DNA of 16,551 nucleotides from Thermoflexia bacterium (GCA_030605705.1 JAUWHU010000219.1:1-16551); one strand, 5' to 3'; counted from the stretch's first letter, positions 1-7,090 are shown. Made by a program: numbers and translations. The notes: generated from the sequence alone by a model not told the origin.

Positions 1-8
1 TTCTTTTA

Positions 9-31
9 GCGCGAGGGCTTCAGCCCCGCGC
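9..31. repeat. Small palindromic hairpin upstream of the SWIM gene
   Basis: The arms GCGCG-(A)-GGGCT and AGCCC-CGCGC pair over 10 bp with one bulged A and a two-base turn. No T-run follows on either strand, so it does not read as a clear terminator. It resembles the other short palindromic phrases in this window (3633-3648, 7247-7260, 1972-1986) and is probably a dispersed intergenic palindrome. Confidence 0.45.
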
Positions 32-71
32 CCCCCGACGGTTTATTTTCGAAGCAGATACGGAGAAAGAC

Positions 72-974
72 ATGGCGCGACGACGCCGTTCCGGTTATTA
101 CAATTCCTACTGGCCCCATTACGAGCCGTCGCGGCCCGTAGCGGTTGATGGCATCAAGGCCCAAAGCCAACGCGGGAAGTTCGTCAAGAACTGGTGGGCT
201 GATCGCTGGATCAAGGCGCTCAAACCGCTGATGGGCTCGGCGCGGCTGGGCCGGGGGCGCAGGTATGCGCGCGGCGGGCAAGTGCTGGAAATCAACATCC
301 AGCCGGGCGCGGTGACGGCACGGGTGCAAGGTTCGCGCCGCGCGCCGTACAAGGTTCGCATTGAGCTCCAGCCTCTCAGCAACGCACAGTGGGACAAGGT
401 GCTCAACGCGCTGGCAGGTCAGGCCATCTTCGCCGCGCAATTGCTCAACGGTGAGATGCCTGATGACATCGAGCAAGTCTTCGATGCAGTCCGTGTATCA
501 CTCTTCCCCACCTCGCGCAACGATCTGGTAACTCAGTGTTCCTGTCCCGACTGGGCCAATCCGTGCAAGCACATCGCGGCGGTCTACTACCTGTTAGGCG
601 AGCGCTTCGATGCAGACCCCTTCCTGCTCTTCACACTGCGGGGACGTGACCAGGAGGCCGTCTCTGCCGCGCTGCGCGAGCGGCGCGCGGGGGGGCTGCC
701 GGAGCCGGAGGTCGCTCCCTACGTTCCTGACGCCGTGGAAGCGGTTGAGGCCCCCGCCCTGGAGGACTGCCTGGGGCACTACTGGGGCGCGAGAGAGACC
801 CTGGAAGGGTTCACCGTGCGCATCGCCGAACCGGCCGTGGAGCTGGCGCTGCTCAAGCGCGTCGGCATTCCCGATTTCGTGGACGCCGGGACCTTCCGCG
901 CCCAGCTGGAGCGCGTCTACGCCGGCGTGACTGAGCGCGCGGTCGCGGTCGCCTTTAGCGACCGGGATGCTTGA
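72..974 (+). CDS. SWIM zinc-finger domain protein
   Basis: This is a 300-residue protein with a SWIM-type zinc finger. The CxC-x6-CxH ligands are C156, C158, C165 and H167 (CSCPDWANPCKH). SWIM fingers bind DNA or partner proteins and often accompany SNF2-type helicases. In many bacteria a protein of this form sits beside a large SNF2 helicase, which would lie left of this window if present. The N-terminus is very basic (MARRRR) and rich in Tyr and Trp, and residues 35-55 carry the KNWWADRW segment typical of these proteins. The C-terminal third (about 185-300) has no motif I recognise. The ATG at 72 is chosen because GGAGAAAG lies a few bases upstream. It is the only plus-strand gene here and converges on the Trk operon. 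Confidence 0.85.
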   Translation: MARRRRSGYYNSYWPHYEPSRPVAVDGIKAQSQRGKFVKNWWADRWIKALKPLMGSARLGRGRRYARGGQVLEINIQPGAVTARVQGSRRAPYKVRIELQPLSNAQWDKVLNALAGQAIFAAQLLNGEMPDDIEQVFDAVRVSLFPTSRNDLVTQCSCPDWANPCKHIAAVYYLLGERFDADPFLLFTLRGRDQEAVSAALRERRAGGLPEPEVAPYVPDAVEAVEAPALEDCLGHYWGARETLEGFTVRIAEPAVELALLKRVGIPDFVDAGTFRAQLERVYAGVTERAVAVAFSDRDA

Positions 975-980
975 AGCCAC

Positions 981-1013
981 GGCGCAAATGGCAAATGTGC
1001 AAATGGCGAATGA
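981..1013. repeat. Degenerate 7/8-bp tandem repeat (ATGGCAA-like)
   Basis: Just after the SWIM stop codon the units ATGGCAA, ATGTGCAA and ATGGCGA follow each other. The period is 7 to 8 bp, less regular than the exact heptamer arrays elsewhere in the window. It probably belongs to the same class of intergenic short tandem repeats. Confidence 0.45.
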
Positions 1014-1085
1014 CAGACCATCAATTCGCGCACAAGCCACAAATCTTGTAGGGTAATTCTATGGCCCTCCTGAAAAAAGGGGGTC

Positions 1086-1219
1086 TCACCACGGAGGACA
1101 CGGAGAAGATAGAAAAAATTTGATATTTGGTTTAAGAAAATTCCACTTCACACGTCAAAAAATTAATTTTCTCAAGGTCAAGTTTAAAATCTCTGCGCTC
1201 TCTGTGTTCTCTGTGGTGA
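1086..1219. repeat. Fold-back repeat with 22-bp inverted ends
   Basis: The left end (1086-1107, starting TCACCACGGAGGACAC) and the right end (1198-1219, finishing TTCTCTGTGGTGA) are inverted copies differing at about four positions. All differences are G/A transitions that would still pair as G.U in RNA. The interior is AT-rich and holds a second inverted pair, AGAAAATT/AATTTTCT. I see no target duplication. It fills the space between the convergent SWIM and TrkA genes; no other gene is seen between 975 and 1257. Confidence 0.6.
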
Positions 1220-1257
1220 AATTCTTAGTTTTTTCAGTAGACTCATTCTATCGTTTT

Positions 1258-1965
1258 CTAACGCCCCTCTTCATGCTCCTTGAGTCGCTGCGCGGCCCGC
1301 GCGGCAACCTCGCGCAACTCCTGGTGTAGACGTTTCTTGATCTGTTGGTTGTAGATGATAATCAACATTGCGTCAGGGGCAACGATTGTGTTGTAGTTCA
1401 GCCAGACCTGCCTCTCTTGAGCCACGGCGATGATGTGCAATTGCTCCCCTTGCAAATGCCCCAGTCGGCAGCCTACCAGCTCCGGGTAGTTAGCGGCCCG
1501 AATCTCCTCCAGGCTGAACTGCCCGGCGGTCAGGCTCACCAACTCGGCGACCGCCGGCTTGAGGATGCTGATCGCTGTGAAAGATGCCGCCACATGCGAG
1601 GTCTGGATCGGCGTGATGCCCACGGCGTTCAGCAGAGGCATGAACTTTGTCTCCAACACCCGGGCATAGACGTGTCGCGCTCCCTTGTTCTTGGCATAGA
1701 GCGCGCTCAACACGTTGGCCTGATCCTCCCGCGAACTGGCGATGAAGATGTGACAATGCTCCAGGGCCAGTTGATCCAGCACCTCCGTGTCAATGATGTC
1801 CCCCTGAATGGCAATGACATCCTCCTGCAGGCCAGCCTCCAGAGCCTGCTCCCGGTCGGGGAGGACGAAATAGAGCCGCCCGCCGATCTGTCCTTTCAAC
1901 TGGGAGACCAGCTCCCAGGAAAAGGTACTGTACCCGACAACCACGACGTTGATTTTGTTCTTCAT
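1258..1965 (-). CDS. trkA: TrkA-like potassium uptake regulator (RCK N and C domains)
   Basis: This 235-residue cytoplasmic protein fits the TrkA/KtrA family, which binds nucleotide and gates a TrkH-type potassium channel. The first ~120 residues match the RCK N-terminal Rossmann domain, with a GDIIDTEVLDQL segment and the SSREDQANVLSALYAK helix. Residues ~140-215 match the RCK C-terminal domain (EEIR..YPELVGCRLG). The usual GxGxxG nucleotide loop is degenerate: residues 11-16 read GYSTFS, so NAD(H) binding may be altered. ATG at 1965 is preferred over an upstream in-frame start because it begins MKNKINVVVVG and has a GGAGGT site 8 bases upstream. That site lies inside a palindrome (1972-1986). 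It is the second gene of a pair with trkH, 122 bp downstream of it. Confidence 0.85.
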   Translation of the reverse strand: MKNKINVVVVGYSTFSWELVSQLKGQIGGRLYFVLPDREQALEAGLQEDVIAIQGDIIDTEVLDQLALEHCHIFIASSREDQANVLSALYAKNKGARHVYARVLETKFMPLLNAVGITPIQTSHVAASFTAISILKPAVAELVSLTAGQFSLEEIRAANYPELVGCRLGHLQGEQLHIIAVAQERQVWLNYNTIVAPDAMLIIIYNQQIKKRLHQELREVAARAAQRLKEHEEGR

Positions 1966-1971
1966 TGAGAT

Positions 1972-1986
1972 AGACCTCCGAGGTCT
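1972..1986 (-). promoter_or_regulatory. Palindrome covering the trkA ribosome-binding site
   Basis: On the minus strand AGACCTC-G-GAGGTCT is a perfect 7-bp-arm palindrome, and its right arm contains the GGAGGT Shine-Dalgarno of trkA. As RNA it could form AGACC/GGUCU with a UCGGA loop, partly masking the site. Whether this regulates translation or is only a dispersed repeat cannot be told from sequence. Confidence 0.5.
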
Positions 1987-2054
1987 TTGAGAAACAGTTC
2001 GATGCGCCAAAAAGATCCTGAGAACTGTTGTTTGAGAGTTGGATAGCGTCTGGA

Positions 2055-2071
2055 TAGACCTCTGAGGTCTA
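2055..2071. repeat. Second copy of the AGACCTC-N-GAGGTCT palindrome
   Basis: TAGACCTC-T-GAGGTCTA has 8-bp arms and lies in the trkH-trkA gap, 16 bp past the trkH stop. It is a near-identical copy of the palindrome at 1972-1986. The two copies could fold separately or pair with each other in the transcript. Confidence 0.55.
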
Positions 2072-2087
2072 AGGCGACATTGTCAAA

Positions 2088-3506
2088 CTACTCGCGCAGC
2101 CCGCGCAACAGATAGAGCAGAGGGAAGATTTCCATGCGTCCGATCAGCATGTGGAAGATGAGTTGCAGCTTCAACAATGGGGACATGCCGTAGTACAACG
2201 CATCCGGCATGGCATTCAACCCCACGTTACCCTGCGCCGAAAAAACCGTGAAAAGCGCGTGGAGTGAGCGGTACCCCATCAGCATGAAGATCAGACTGCC
2301 CACCAGAGCCACTGCCAGGTAGAGCAACACGTAGGCCGCCGCCTGCAACGCCACCTTCTCGGTGATCAGGTTGTGTCCCATGCGGATCGGCATCAACGTG
2401 CCGGTGGGGTAAAAGGGGCGCTTGACCTCCCGGCGGACAATTTTCCACAGAATGATCAAACGCCACAATTTGAGCGCGCCCGTCGTTGAGCCATACACCG
2501 CTCCGCTCACCATCAAAAAAATGAGCGTGAAGACGAACACGTCGGGCGACTCGGCCAGCGCGAGCGTGGTACCCGCACCGCAGGTCGTGATGGCGGTGAC
2601 GGCATAAAAGACACTTTCCAGTGCCCGCGCGACATGTCCGGCGCTGAGGGCCTGCTCCAGCAAGAGCAACCCCGATCCTCCGACGATGATGGCGAAGAGC
2701 GCGCGGATTTCGGGATTGCGGAAGAATTTCTTGACGTTGCCGCTGAGCAGGGCCTGGTGACTGCTGAAACTGATCCCCCCGCAGAGCATCAAGCCCATTG
2801 CCACGATGGAGGGCCAGGTGCCGTACAGCCCGACCCCTACGGGATTCGTCGAAAAGCCGCCGGTGGAGAGCGAGGTGATGGCGTGGGTCAGCGCGTGGAA
2901 AGGGGGCACGCCTGATATCCAGAGCAACAGGCTGCCGAGCAGCGTGTAACCGACGTAGATGAGCACGACAATCCGCCCCACCTGCCAGAGGTTAGTCGTG
3001 AAATCCTCGAAGCGCCCCTCGGCCTGGAAGAAACTCTGAGCTGCGCGCGGTGACGAGCCGTGCAAGAACAGCATGAACATCACGATGCCCAGGCCGCTGA
3101 CCCATTGCATCAACACTCGGAAGAGGCTCAGCGAGACCGGCAAGTCCTCCGGGTGCGGGATCATCGTCAAGCCAGTGTCCGTCCAGGCGGAAAACGACTC
3201 AAACAGCGCGTTGATCCAGCTCATGCCGTGGGCCATGAAGGGGATGCTAGAAAAAATGGGGAGCAAAATCCACGCTAAGGCCAGGGTCATCGCTGTGTGA
3301 CGGTACTCGACGTCGCCGGCGGAGGTCTTGCGGCGCAGGACGAAAAAGACAGGGATGAACAATGCTGCCCCCACGCCAAAAATCAGCGCCTGCGTGTACT
3401 CGGCGACGAACAATCCGATGACCAAGGGGATCAGCAAGAAAAAGCCATAAACGTATAAAATATCGGCCAGCAGGCCGGCAATGATCGGCAGGTCTTGTCT
3501 TTTCAT
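2088..3506 (-). CDS. trkH: TrkH-family potassium uptake channel protein
   Basis: This 472-residue integral membrane protein matches the TrkH/KtrB family, the potassium-translocating subunit of Trk/Ktr systems. Four pore-loop repeats are visible with their filter segments: TDTGLT (109-114), STGGFS (214-219), TCGAGT (308-313) and QGNVGLN (425-431). Each is flanked by long hydrophobic helices. The C-terminal LIGRMEIFPLLYLL (about 454-467) is characteristic of the family. Length is normal. The ATG at 3506 is chosen over the longer frame to 3590 because AAGGA precedes it and the protein begins with a short polar stretch before the first helix. It is the first gene of the pair with the TrkA-like regulator. 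A CTTGAC-N3-GTCAAG inverted repeat touches its ribosome-binding site. Confidence 0.92.
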   Translation of the reverse strand: MKRQDLPIIAGLLADILYVYGFFLLIPLVIGLFVAEYTQALIFGVGAALFIPVFFVLRRKTSAGDVEYRHTAMTLALAWILLPIFSSIPFMAHGMSWINALFESFSAWTDTGLTMIPHPEDLPVSLSLFRVLMQWVSGLGIVMFMLFLHGSSPRAAQSFFQAEGRFEDFTTNLWQVGRIVVLIYVGYTLLGSLLLWISGVPPFHALTHAITSLSTGGFSTNPVGVGLYGTWPSIVAMGLMLCGGISFSSHQALLSGNVKKFFRNPEIRALFAIIVGGSGLLLLEQALSAGHVARALESVFYAVTAITTCGAGTTLALAESPDVFVFTLIFLMVSGAVYGSTTGALKLWRLIILWKIVRREVKRPFYPTGTLMPIRMGHNLITEKVALQAAAYVLLYLAVALVGSLIFMLMGYRSLHALFTVFSAQGNVGLNAMPDALYYGMSPLLKLQLIFHMLIGRMEIFPLLYLLRGLRE

Positions 3507-3513
3507 TGTTTTC

Positions 3514-3528
3514 CTTGACGGGGTCAAG
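3514..3528 (-). promoter_or_regulatory. Inverted repeat at the trkH ribosome-binding site
   Basis: CTTGAC and GTCAAG form a perfect 6-bp inverted repeat with a 3-base spacer immediately before the trkH start. Its downstream arm overlaps the AAGGA Shine-Dalgarno. It could be an operator or an RNA hairpin. A TATACT hexamer at 3527-3532 overlaps it; if that were the -10 box, the repeat would sit around the transcription start. Confidence 0.35.
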
Positions 3529-3629
3529 TATACCCAAGATAGAGCGGGTGGCGAATCTGGGTAGTCCCCCTCTTGAGTGTTGATAATCATGGAAGCGACA
3601 ACTTAAACCGCCAAGCACAATCCAGCAGG

Positions 3630-3654
3630 AGCGCGATTTGGGAATCGCGGCTAC
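3630..3654. repeat. Short dispersed repeat, copy 1 (GCGATT-TGGG-AATCGC hairpin)
   Basis: The 25-base segment contains a perfect 6-bp hairpin at 3633-3648 followed by GGCTAC. It matches 12178-12202 at 21 of 25 positions; the second copy has lost the perfect hairpin. Confidence 0.45.
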
Positions 3655-3659
3655 AAACC

Positions 3660-3697
3660 AATCGTCGAAGGCCATAATGGCCTTCGACGATTTTTCC
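3660..3697. terminator. Perfect 16-bp inverted repeat, terminator-like
   Basis: Arms 3660-3675 (AATCGTCGAAGGCCAT) and 3677-3692 are perfect inverted copies around a single base. It lies 26 bp downstream of the bactofilin-like gene on the minus strand, where a terminator is expected. However, the run of five T that would give a good terminator is on the + strand side (around 3690-3695). On the minus strand the tail is only TTGGTTT, so the repeat may work in both directions or be tuned for the other one. Confidence 0.6.
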
Positions 3698-3717
3698 TCT
3701 CTGGAACGTCGCGTCTC

Positions 3718-4842
3718 TTACCCTTCTTGCTCCTCCCCGGTCGTCTGTTCCGGTTCGATTGGGGCCGGGGGCACGATAGGCTCAGAGCTCCGCAATTCCT
3801 GCGGCAGGATGGGAGGGGCCGGCTGGCCCGGCAGGCTGCCGCCGCGCGTGGCGTAAGGCATTGTTCCGAAACGGGTCAAGGTAACAGCGCCGGCTGCCAA
3901 CGCCAGCAGCGGGAAGATCAGCAGGATGAAGAGACAATCGGGAACCAGGTTCACCAGTACCGCCAGCGTAGTGACGAGCAGCGTTCCCAGGACCGTCGAG
4001 CCTATCGCCGGGACCTGGGGCTGCTTGAAAAATCCCGCCAGGATGCGGCGGCCCAGCACGTCTCCCAGGGCCACCCATCCCAACGCCACCCCCACGCCGA
4101 CAATTGTAGCGCCGAGCAACGCGAGAGGGGTCAAACACACGGTGATAGACAGCAGCAGGAAGATGAAAGCAGCTCCTAACAGCACCAGTAATCCCACGCC
4201 GAAGGACGGCAGCGGTTCTTCTGTCAGCACCCGCCCGGTCCGCTCCAGCTGCACCGGCCAGACAGTGGCGATCAGCAAGGCGAAAAGTCCCAACACCACG
4301 ATGGTCACGAAGCCGCGCAGGAGATCCAGGAGCAGTTGCACCCACACCGGACGGGCGGTCGGCGAGGTCAGTGTCACCGGCCCTACGATGGGGAAATCCC
4401 AGCTGAAGCCAGCCGTTCCTTCTGCCGGAGATATCTCTCCGCCAACCGTGGCCCCCTCCTCGCGGGAGATGTCGCCTACAGCGGTAGCGTCTCCCTCAAT
4501 GTAGGCCGTTTCCCGCAGGTTCAGCGGCCCGGCAGAGAAGACATCCCCCTCCACCTGGCCGGCGATGTCAGCGGGGCCGAAGACCGCCAGGTCTCCCGTC
4601 ACCGTGGCTCCTTCTTTCAGTGTCACGGGACCGAAGGCCGTCAGGTCTCCATCCAGGTAAGAATCCTCTTCCAGCGTCACAGGGCCAAAGACCATCAAGT
4701 TACCGGTCACACTGTCGCCCTCTGCCAGGGTATAAGGCCCTAAATGGATTCCGCCACCGCCGCCCTGCACGGCCAACGCCGGCAGTGCCAGGGTTGTCAA
4801 CAGCAAAGCCAAGATCAACGCCCAACTCATACGTTTTAACAT
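3718..4842 (-). CDS. Secreted/membrane bactofilin-like (polymer-forming) protein
   Basis: This 374-residue protein starts with a signal peptide (MLKRMSWALILALLLTTLAL, cleavage plausible after ALA at 22-24). Residues 35-140 are short beta-type repeats of about 18 residues with recurring G-DL-VFGP-V-L-EGA-V motifs, as in the right-handed beta-helix of bactofilins. Next come hydrophobic segments (about 168-196, 213-235, 238-262 and 285-322). The tail is Pro/Glu-rich and ends EEQEG. Classical bactofilins are cytoplasmic and lack a signal peptide, so here the repeat domain probably sits outside the membrane. The ATG at 4842 has a perfect GAGGAGGT site; the longer frame to 4959 would overlap the upstream dehydrogenase gene. 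It follows that gene by 22 bp, so the two are probably co-transcribed. Function unknown; a role in envelope architecture is an inference. Confidence 0.75.
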   Translation of the reverse strand: MLKRMSWALILALLLTTLALPALAVQGGGGGIHLGPYTLAEGDSVTGNLMVFGPVTLEEDSYLDGDLTAFGPVTLKEGATVTGDLAVFGPADIAGQVEGDVFSAGPLNLRETAYIEGDATAVGDISREEGATVGGEISPAEGTAGFSWDFPIVGPVTLTSPTARPVWVQLLLDLLRGFVTIVVLGLFALLIATVWPVQLERTGRVLTEEPLPSFGVGLLVLLGAAFIFLLLSITVCLTPLALLGATIVGVGVALGWVALGDVLGRRILAGFFKQPQVPAIGSTVLGTLLVTTLAVLVNLVPDCLFILLIFPLLALAAGAVTLTRFGTMPYATRGGSLPGQPAPPILPQELRSSEPIVPPAPIEPEQTTGEEQEG

Positions 4843-4864
4843 CGCTACCTCCTCAGATTTAGAT

Positions 4865-5803
4865 TCAGGAATGACAGCGCCTCGCGCGCCGGTAGAGCAA
4901 ATACCCGGCAGATACCCCCGCGAGCACACCGGCGAGAGCCAGCCCTGCCTTGAGAGCATCCTGTCCGACGGAAGCGGCGCAAGATGGCCCGGCTACCGGC
5001 GCATAACGTTTGATGGCGAATTTCAGCACCCGCTGGGTCGCTTCCGGCGCGAGCCGGGTCACCCGCCCCAGGAACCGGCCCTGCGCCGTCACGTACGATT
5101 GCCGGCGGCGAGAAGCTACCGCGTTCCAGATCGCCTCTGCCACCGTTGCGGCAGGGACGACATCCAGCAAGCTGACTTTTTCAAATAGCTCCTCCAGCGT
5201 CGTGGGCTGCTCCGCCGCCAGCAGGTTGGCGTCAAAATTCGTCTCCGTCAGCCCCGGCAATACTTTGAGCACCGCGATATGGAAGTCGTCCAGCTCAATG
5301 GCGGCTGCATCGGAAAGATACCCCAACGCCGCCTTGCTCGCCCCGTAGCCGCTCATGTAAGGGAGGGGGATGCCCTCGACCAGGGAGGAAACGTTGACGA
5401 TGATCCCGTCGTTTTGCTGCTTCATGATGGGCACCACCGCTTGCAGGGCGGCGACGGGCGCGAGGACGTTCAGCCTGAAAATGTATTCCAGCTGCGCCAA
5501 ATCCAATGATTCCACCGTGCCGGAGATACCCCCGCCGGCGTTGTTAAGCAGGACATCAATGCGGCCAAAGTGCGCGTAGGCTCGTTGCACCAATGCCGTG
5601 ATGTCTTCCTGCACCGTGACATCGGTGGGTACGACGAGCACCTGCCCGCCGCCGGCGCGAATTTCCTCTGCTATACACTGCAATTTATCCGCCGAGCGCG
5701 CGGCCAGGACCACGGCCCAATCCCGCCGGGCGAACAAGCGGGCCGTCGCTTCTCCGATGCCACTGCTGGCACCGGTGACGATGATAACTTTGTCGGTCTG
5801 CAT
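4865..5803 (-). CDS. Short-chain dehydrogenase/reductase with C-terminal membrane anchor
   Basis: This 312-residue protein belongs to the classical short-chain dehydrogenase/reductase family, NAD(P)-dependent oxidoreductases. It has the cofactor motif TGASSGIG (10-17), NNAG (87-90), the LNV asparagine (N112) and a complete catalytic set: S140, Y153 and K157 (YGASK). The core ends near residue 245. The C-terminal extension has a hydrophobic segment (AGLALAGVLAGVSAGYLLY, near 285-303) followed by RRARR, which suggests a tail anchor. The substrate cannot be told. AAGGA lies about 10 bases before the ATG. It lies between the anti-sigma gene (63 bp upstream) and the bactofilin-like gene (22 bp downstream), so it may belong to an envelope-stress operon. 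Confidence 0.88.
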   Translation of the reverse strand: MQTDKVIIVTGASSGIGEATARLFARRDWAVVLAARSADKLQCIAEEIRAGGGQVLVVPTDVTVQEDITALVQRAYAHFGRIDVLLNNAGGGISGTVESLDLAQLEYIFRLNVLAPVAALQAVVPIMKQQNDGIIVNVSSLVEGIPLPYMSGYGASKAALGYLSDAAAIELDDFHIAVLKVLPGLTETNFDANLLAAEQPTTLEELFEKVSLLDVVPAATVAEAIWNAVASRRRQSYVTAQGRFLGRVTRLAPEATQRVLKFAIKRYAPVAGPSCAASVGQDALKAGLALAGVLAGVSAGYLLYRRARRCHS

Positions 5804-5823
5804 GGTTAGAGATTCCTTTAGGA

Positions 5824-5879
5824 GTTACAAGTTGAAGGTTACAAGTTGAAAGTTGAAAGTTGCAAGTTAAAAGTTGCGC
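5824..5879. repeat. Heptamer tandem repeat (GTTGMAA), 8 units
   Basis: Eight consecutive 7-bp units fit the frame: gttacaa, gttgaag, gttacaa, gttgaaa, gttgaaa, gttgcaa, gttaaaa, gttgcgc. The last units run into the anti-sigma gene and supply its stop codon and final two codons. The same heptamer family recurs at 11801-11856. Confidence 0.9.
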
Positions 5880-6355
5880 TGGCGGCGGCGGCCCACCACA
5901 ATCACGGTCAGCGTCGCCAGGATACCGTTGGGCATCAGGAAGAACAACCACACTCCGGCCAGGCTCAGCGCAAGGGGCACCCATGTCCTGATAGTCGTGA
6001 TCACACTCACGATGATGCGCAACAGCGGCAGCAACCAGATGTCCCGCGAGGCCAGCAGCACCGTGATCGTCCGGTTGCAATCCAGGAATTGCGTCCCCAA
6101 AACCAACAGCTCTAAGAACAGAACCCCGAGCGCGAGGAGGCCGCCACCGAGAAGCATCCCCAGACGTTGACGGCGGCGCGCCTGGGCCAACCGCTGCAGC
6201 GTCTTGAGCGTGAAATTCGCCGGCGGCTCCGGGACGGGCGCAGCCCGCAGTAACACCTCGAAGACCACCCAGGCCCGCTGCTCCTCCGGCGTCAATTGCC
6301 CCTCCATCCACCCTTCCTCCCGCCGGCAGGCCCTTACCTGCAATTTTTCAGGCAT
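5867..6355 (-). CDS. Membrane-bound anti-sigma factor (zinc-less)
   Basis: This 162-residue protein is probably the anti-sigma partner of the ECF sigma factor encoded just upstream. Its start ATG (6355) overlaps the sigma stop by 8 bases, the usual arrangement for translational coupling. The N-terminus (about 12-65) has the anti-sigma pattern: an EGQLTPEEQRAW helix, then APVPEPPANFTLKTLQRLAQ. No HxxxCxxC zinc motif is present. Hydrophobic stretches near 65-87, 105-120 and 125-158 should place it in the membrane. The frame extends upstream to 6418, inside the sigma gene, but the coupled start is much more plausible. The stop codon and last two codons (AAC TTT TAA) come from a heptamer repeat, so the C-terminus may have been reshaped by repeat expansion. 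Confidence 0.7.
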   Translation of the reverse strand: MPEKLQVRACRREEGWMEGQLTPEEQRAWVVFEVLLRAAPVPEPPANFTLKTLQRLAQARRRQRLGMLLGGGLLALGVLFLELLVLGTQFLDCNRTITVLLASRDIWLLPLLRIIVSVITTIRTWVPLALSLAGVWLFFLMPNGILATLTVIVVGRRRQRNF

Positions 6356-6956
6356 AGGCTTCCTCCTGCGTCTGCGCGCTCCGCGCCAGATACTCTTGAT
6401 ATTGCTGCGCCAATGCACGGCGCGCTCGAAAGAGTCGCGATTTCACCGCCGAGACCGTCAGCCCGGTGGCTGCGACGATTTCTGTGTAGGACAAGTTTTC
6501 CCAGTAGAACAAAACCACCACCGCCCGATCCGTGGGCGACAGCGTCTCCAGGAGTGCCCGCACCTGCTCTTGTTGCTCTCGCTGCAGGAGCTGGCGTTCC
6601 GGACTGGGGTCGGAGCCGGCCTGCCATTCCCATGCCCCGTCATCTCCCATGCTGTCCAATGAAAGTGTGGGTTTCCGCCGGCGCAGACGGTCAGTACACA
6701 CGTTGGACGTGATACGCATCAGCCAGGGCTTGAAGGGACGCTCCGTGTCAAAGGTGTGCAAATTCATAATTGCCTTCACCATAGCATCCTGGGCGGCATC
6801 CTCCGCCTCGGTCGGGGTACCGAGCAGGTGATAACAACGCGCGTACACGGGTCGTTGGTAAGTTTCTACCAGCCGCGCAGTCGCCCGTTGATCGCCGTGG
6901 CGGGCGGCTATGATCCAGTCTCGTTCCAGCCGCAGCTGCGCTGGGGATATCACCAT
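6348..6956 (-). CDS. ECF-type RNA polymerase sigma factor
   Basis: This 202-residue protein matches the extracytoplasmic-function sigma-70 family, which directs RNA polymerase to stress-response promoters. Region 2 spans about 25-95 (YQRPVYARCYHLLG...AEDAAQDAMVKAI...PFKPWLMRITSNVCTDRLRRRK). Region 4 spans about 130-185 with the helix-turn-helix LSYTEIVAATGLTVSAVKSR. Length and domain order are normal. The ATG at 6956 is preceded by AGTAGGAAACC. The anti-sigma gene overlaps its end. Upstream lie a terminator-like hairpin (7000-7032) and a TATAAG hexamer (6971-6976). The hexamer would leave a leader of only about 9 nt, so I do not call it as the promoter. Confidence 0.92.
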   Translation of the reverse strand: MVISPAQLRLERDWIIAARHGDQRATARLVETYQRPVYARCYHLLGTPTEAEDAAQDAMVKAIMNLHTFDTERPFKPWLMRITSNVCTDRLRRRKPTLSLDSMGDDGAWEWQAGSDPSPERQLLQREQQEQVRALLETLSPTDRAVVVLFYWENLSYTEIVAATGLTVSAVKSRLFRARRALAQQYQEYLARSAQTQEEAYA

Positions 6957-6999
6957 TGGTTTCCTACTCCCTTATACGCAAAACGGGAAAAGCAGTTGC

Positions 7000-7032
7000 A
7001 AAAAGGGGGCGACAAGTCAATGTCACCCCCTT
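7000..7032 (-). terminator. Rho-independent terminator downstream of rpoC
   Basis: On the minus strand AAGGGGGTGACA and TGTCGCCCCCTT form a 12-bp stem (one G.U pair in RNA) around a 6-base loop, followed at once by a U-run. It lies about 250 bp past the rpoC stop and 44 bp before the sigma-factor start. It probably ends rpoC transcription, but could also attenuate read-through into the sigma operon. Confidence 0.8.
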
Positions 7033-7090
7033 GAAATCAATGGACTTAGTACCTTATCGACAAGATGCTTGTTTTTTGTGGCAGAAAATG

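Noticed and set aside
1120..1329. 69-residue + strand frame in the AT-rich interval
   Set aside because: It begins in the fold-back repeat and runs into the antisense of trkA; no ribosome-binding site and no homology recognised.
5824..5879. Heptamer arrays considered as CRISPR
   Set aside because: Units are 7 bp with no spacers, and no cas genes are present.
6971..6976. TATAAG as the -10 box of the sigma-factor gene
   Set aside because: The implied leader would be only about 9 nt and the -35 match (GCAACT) is weak, so it is not listed as a promoter.
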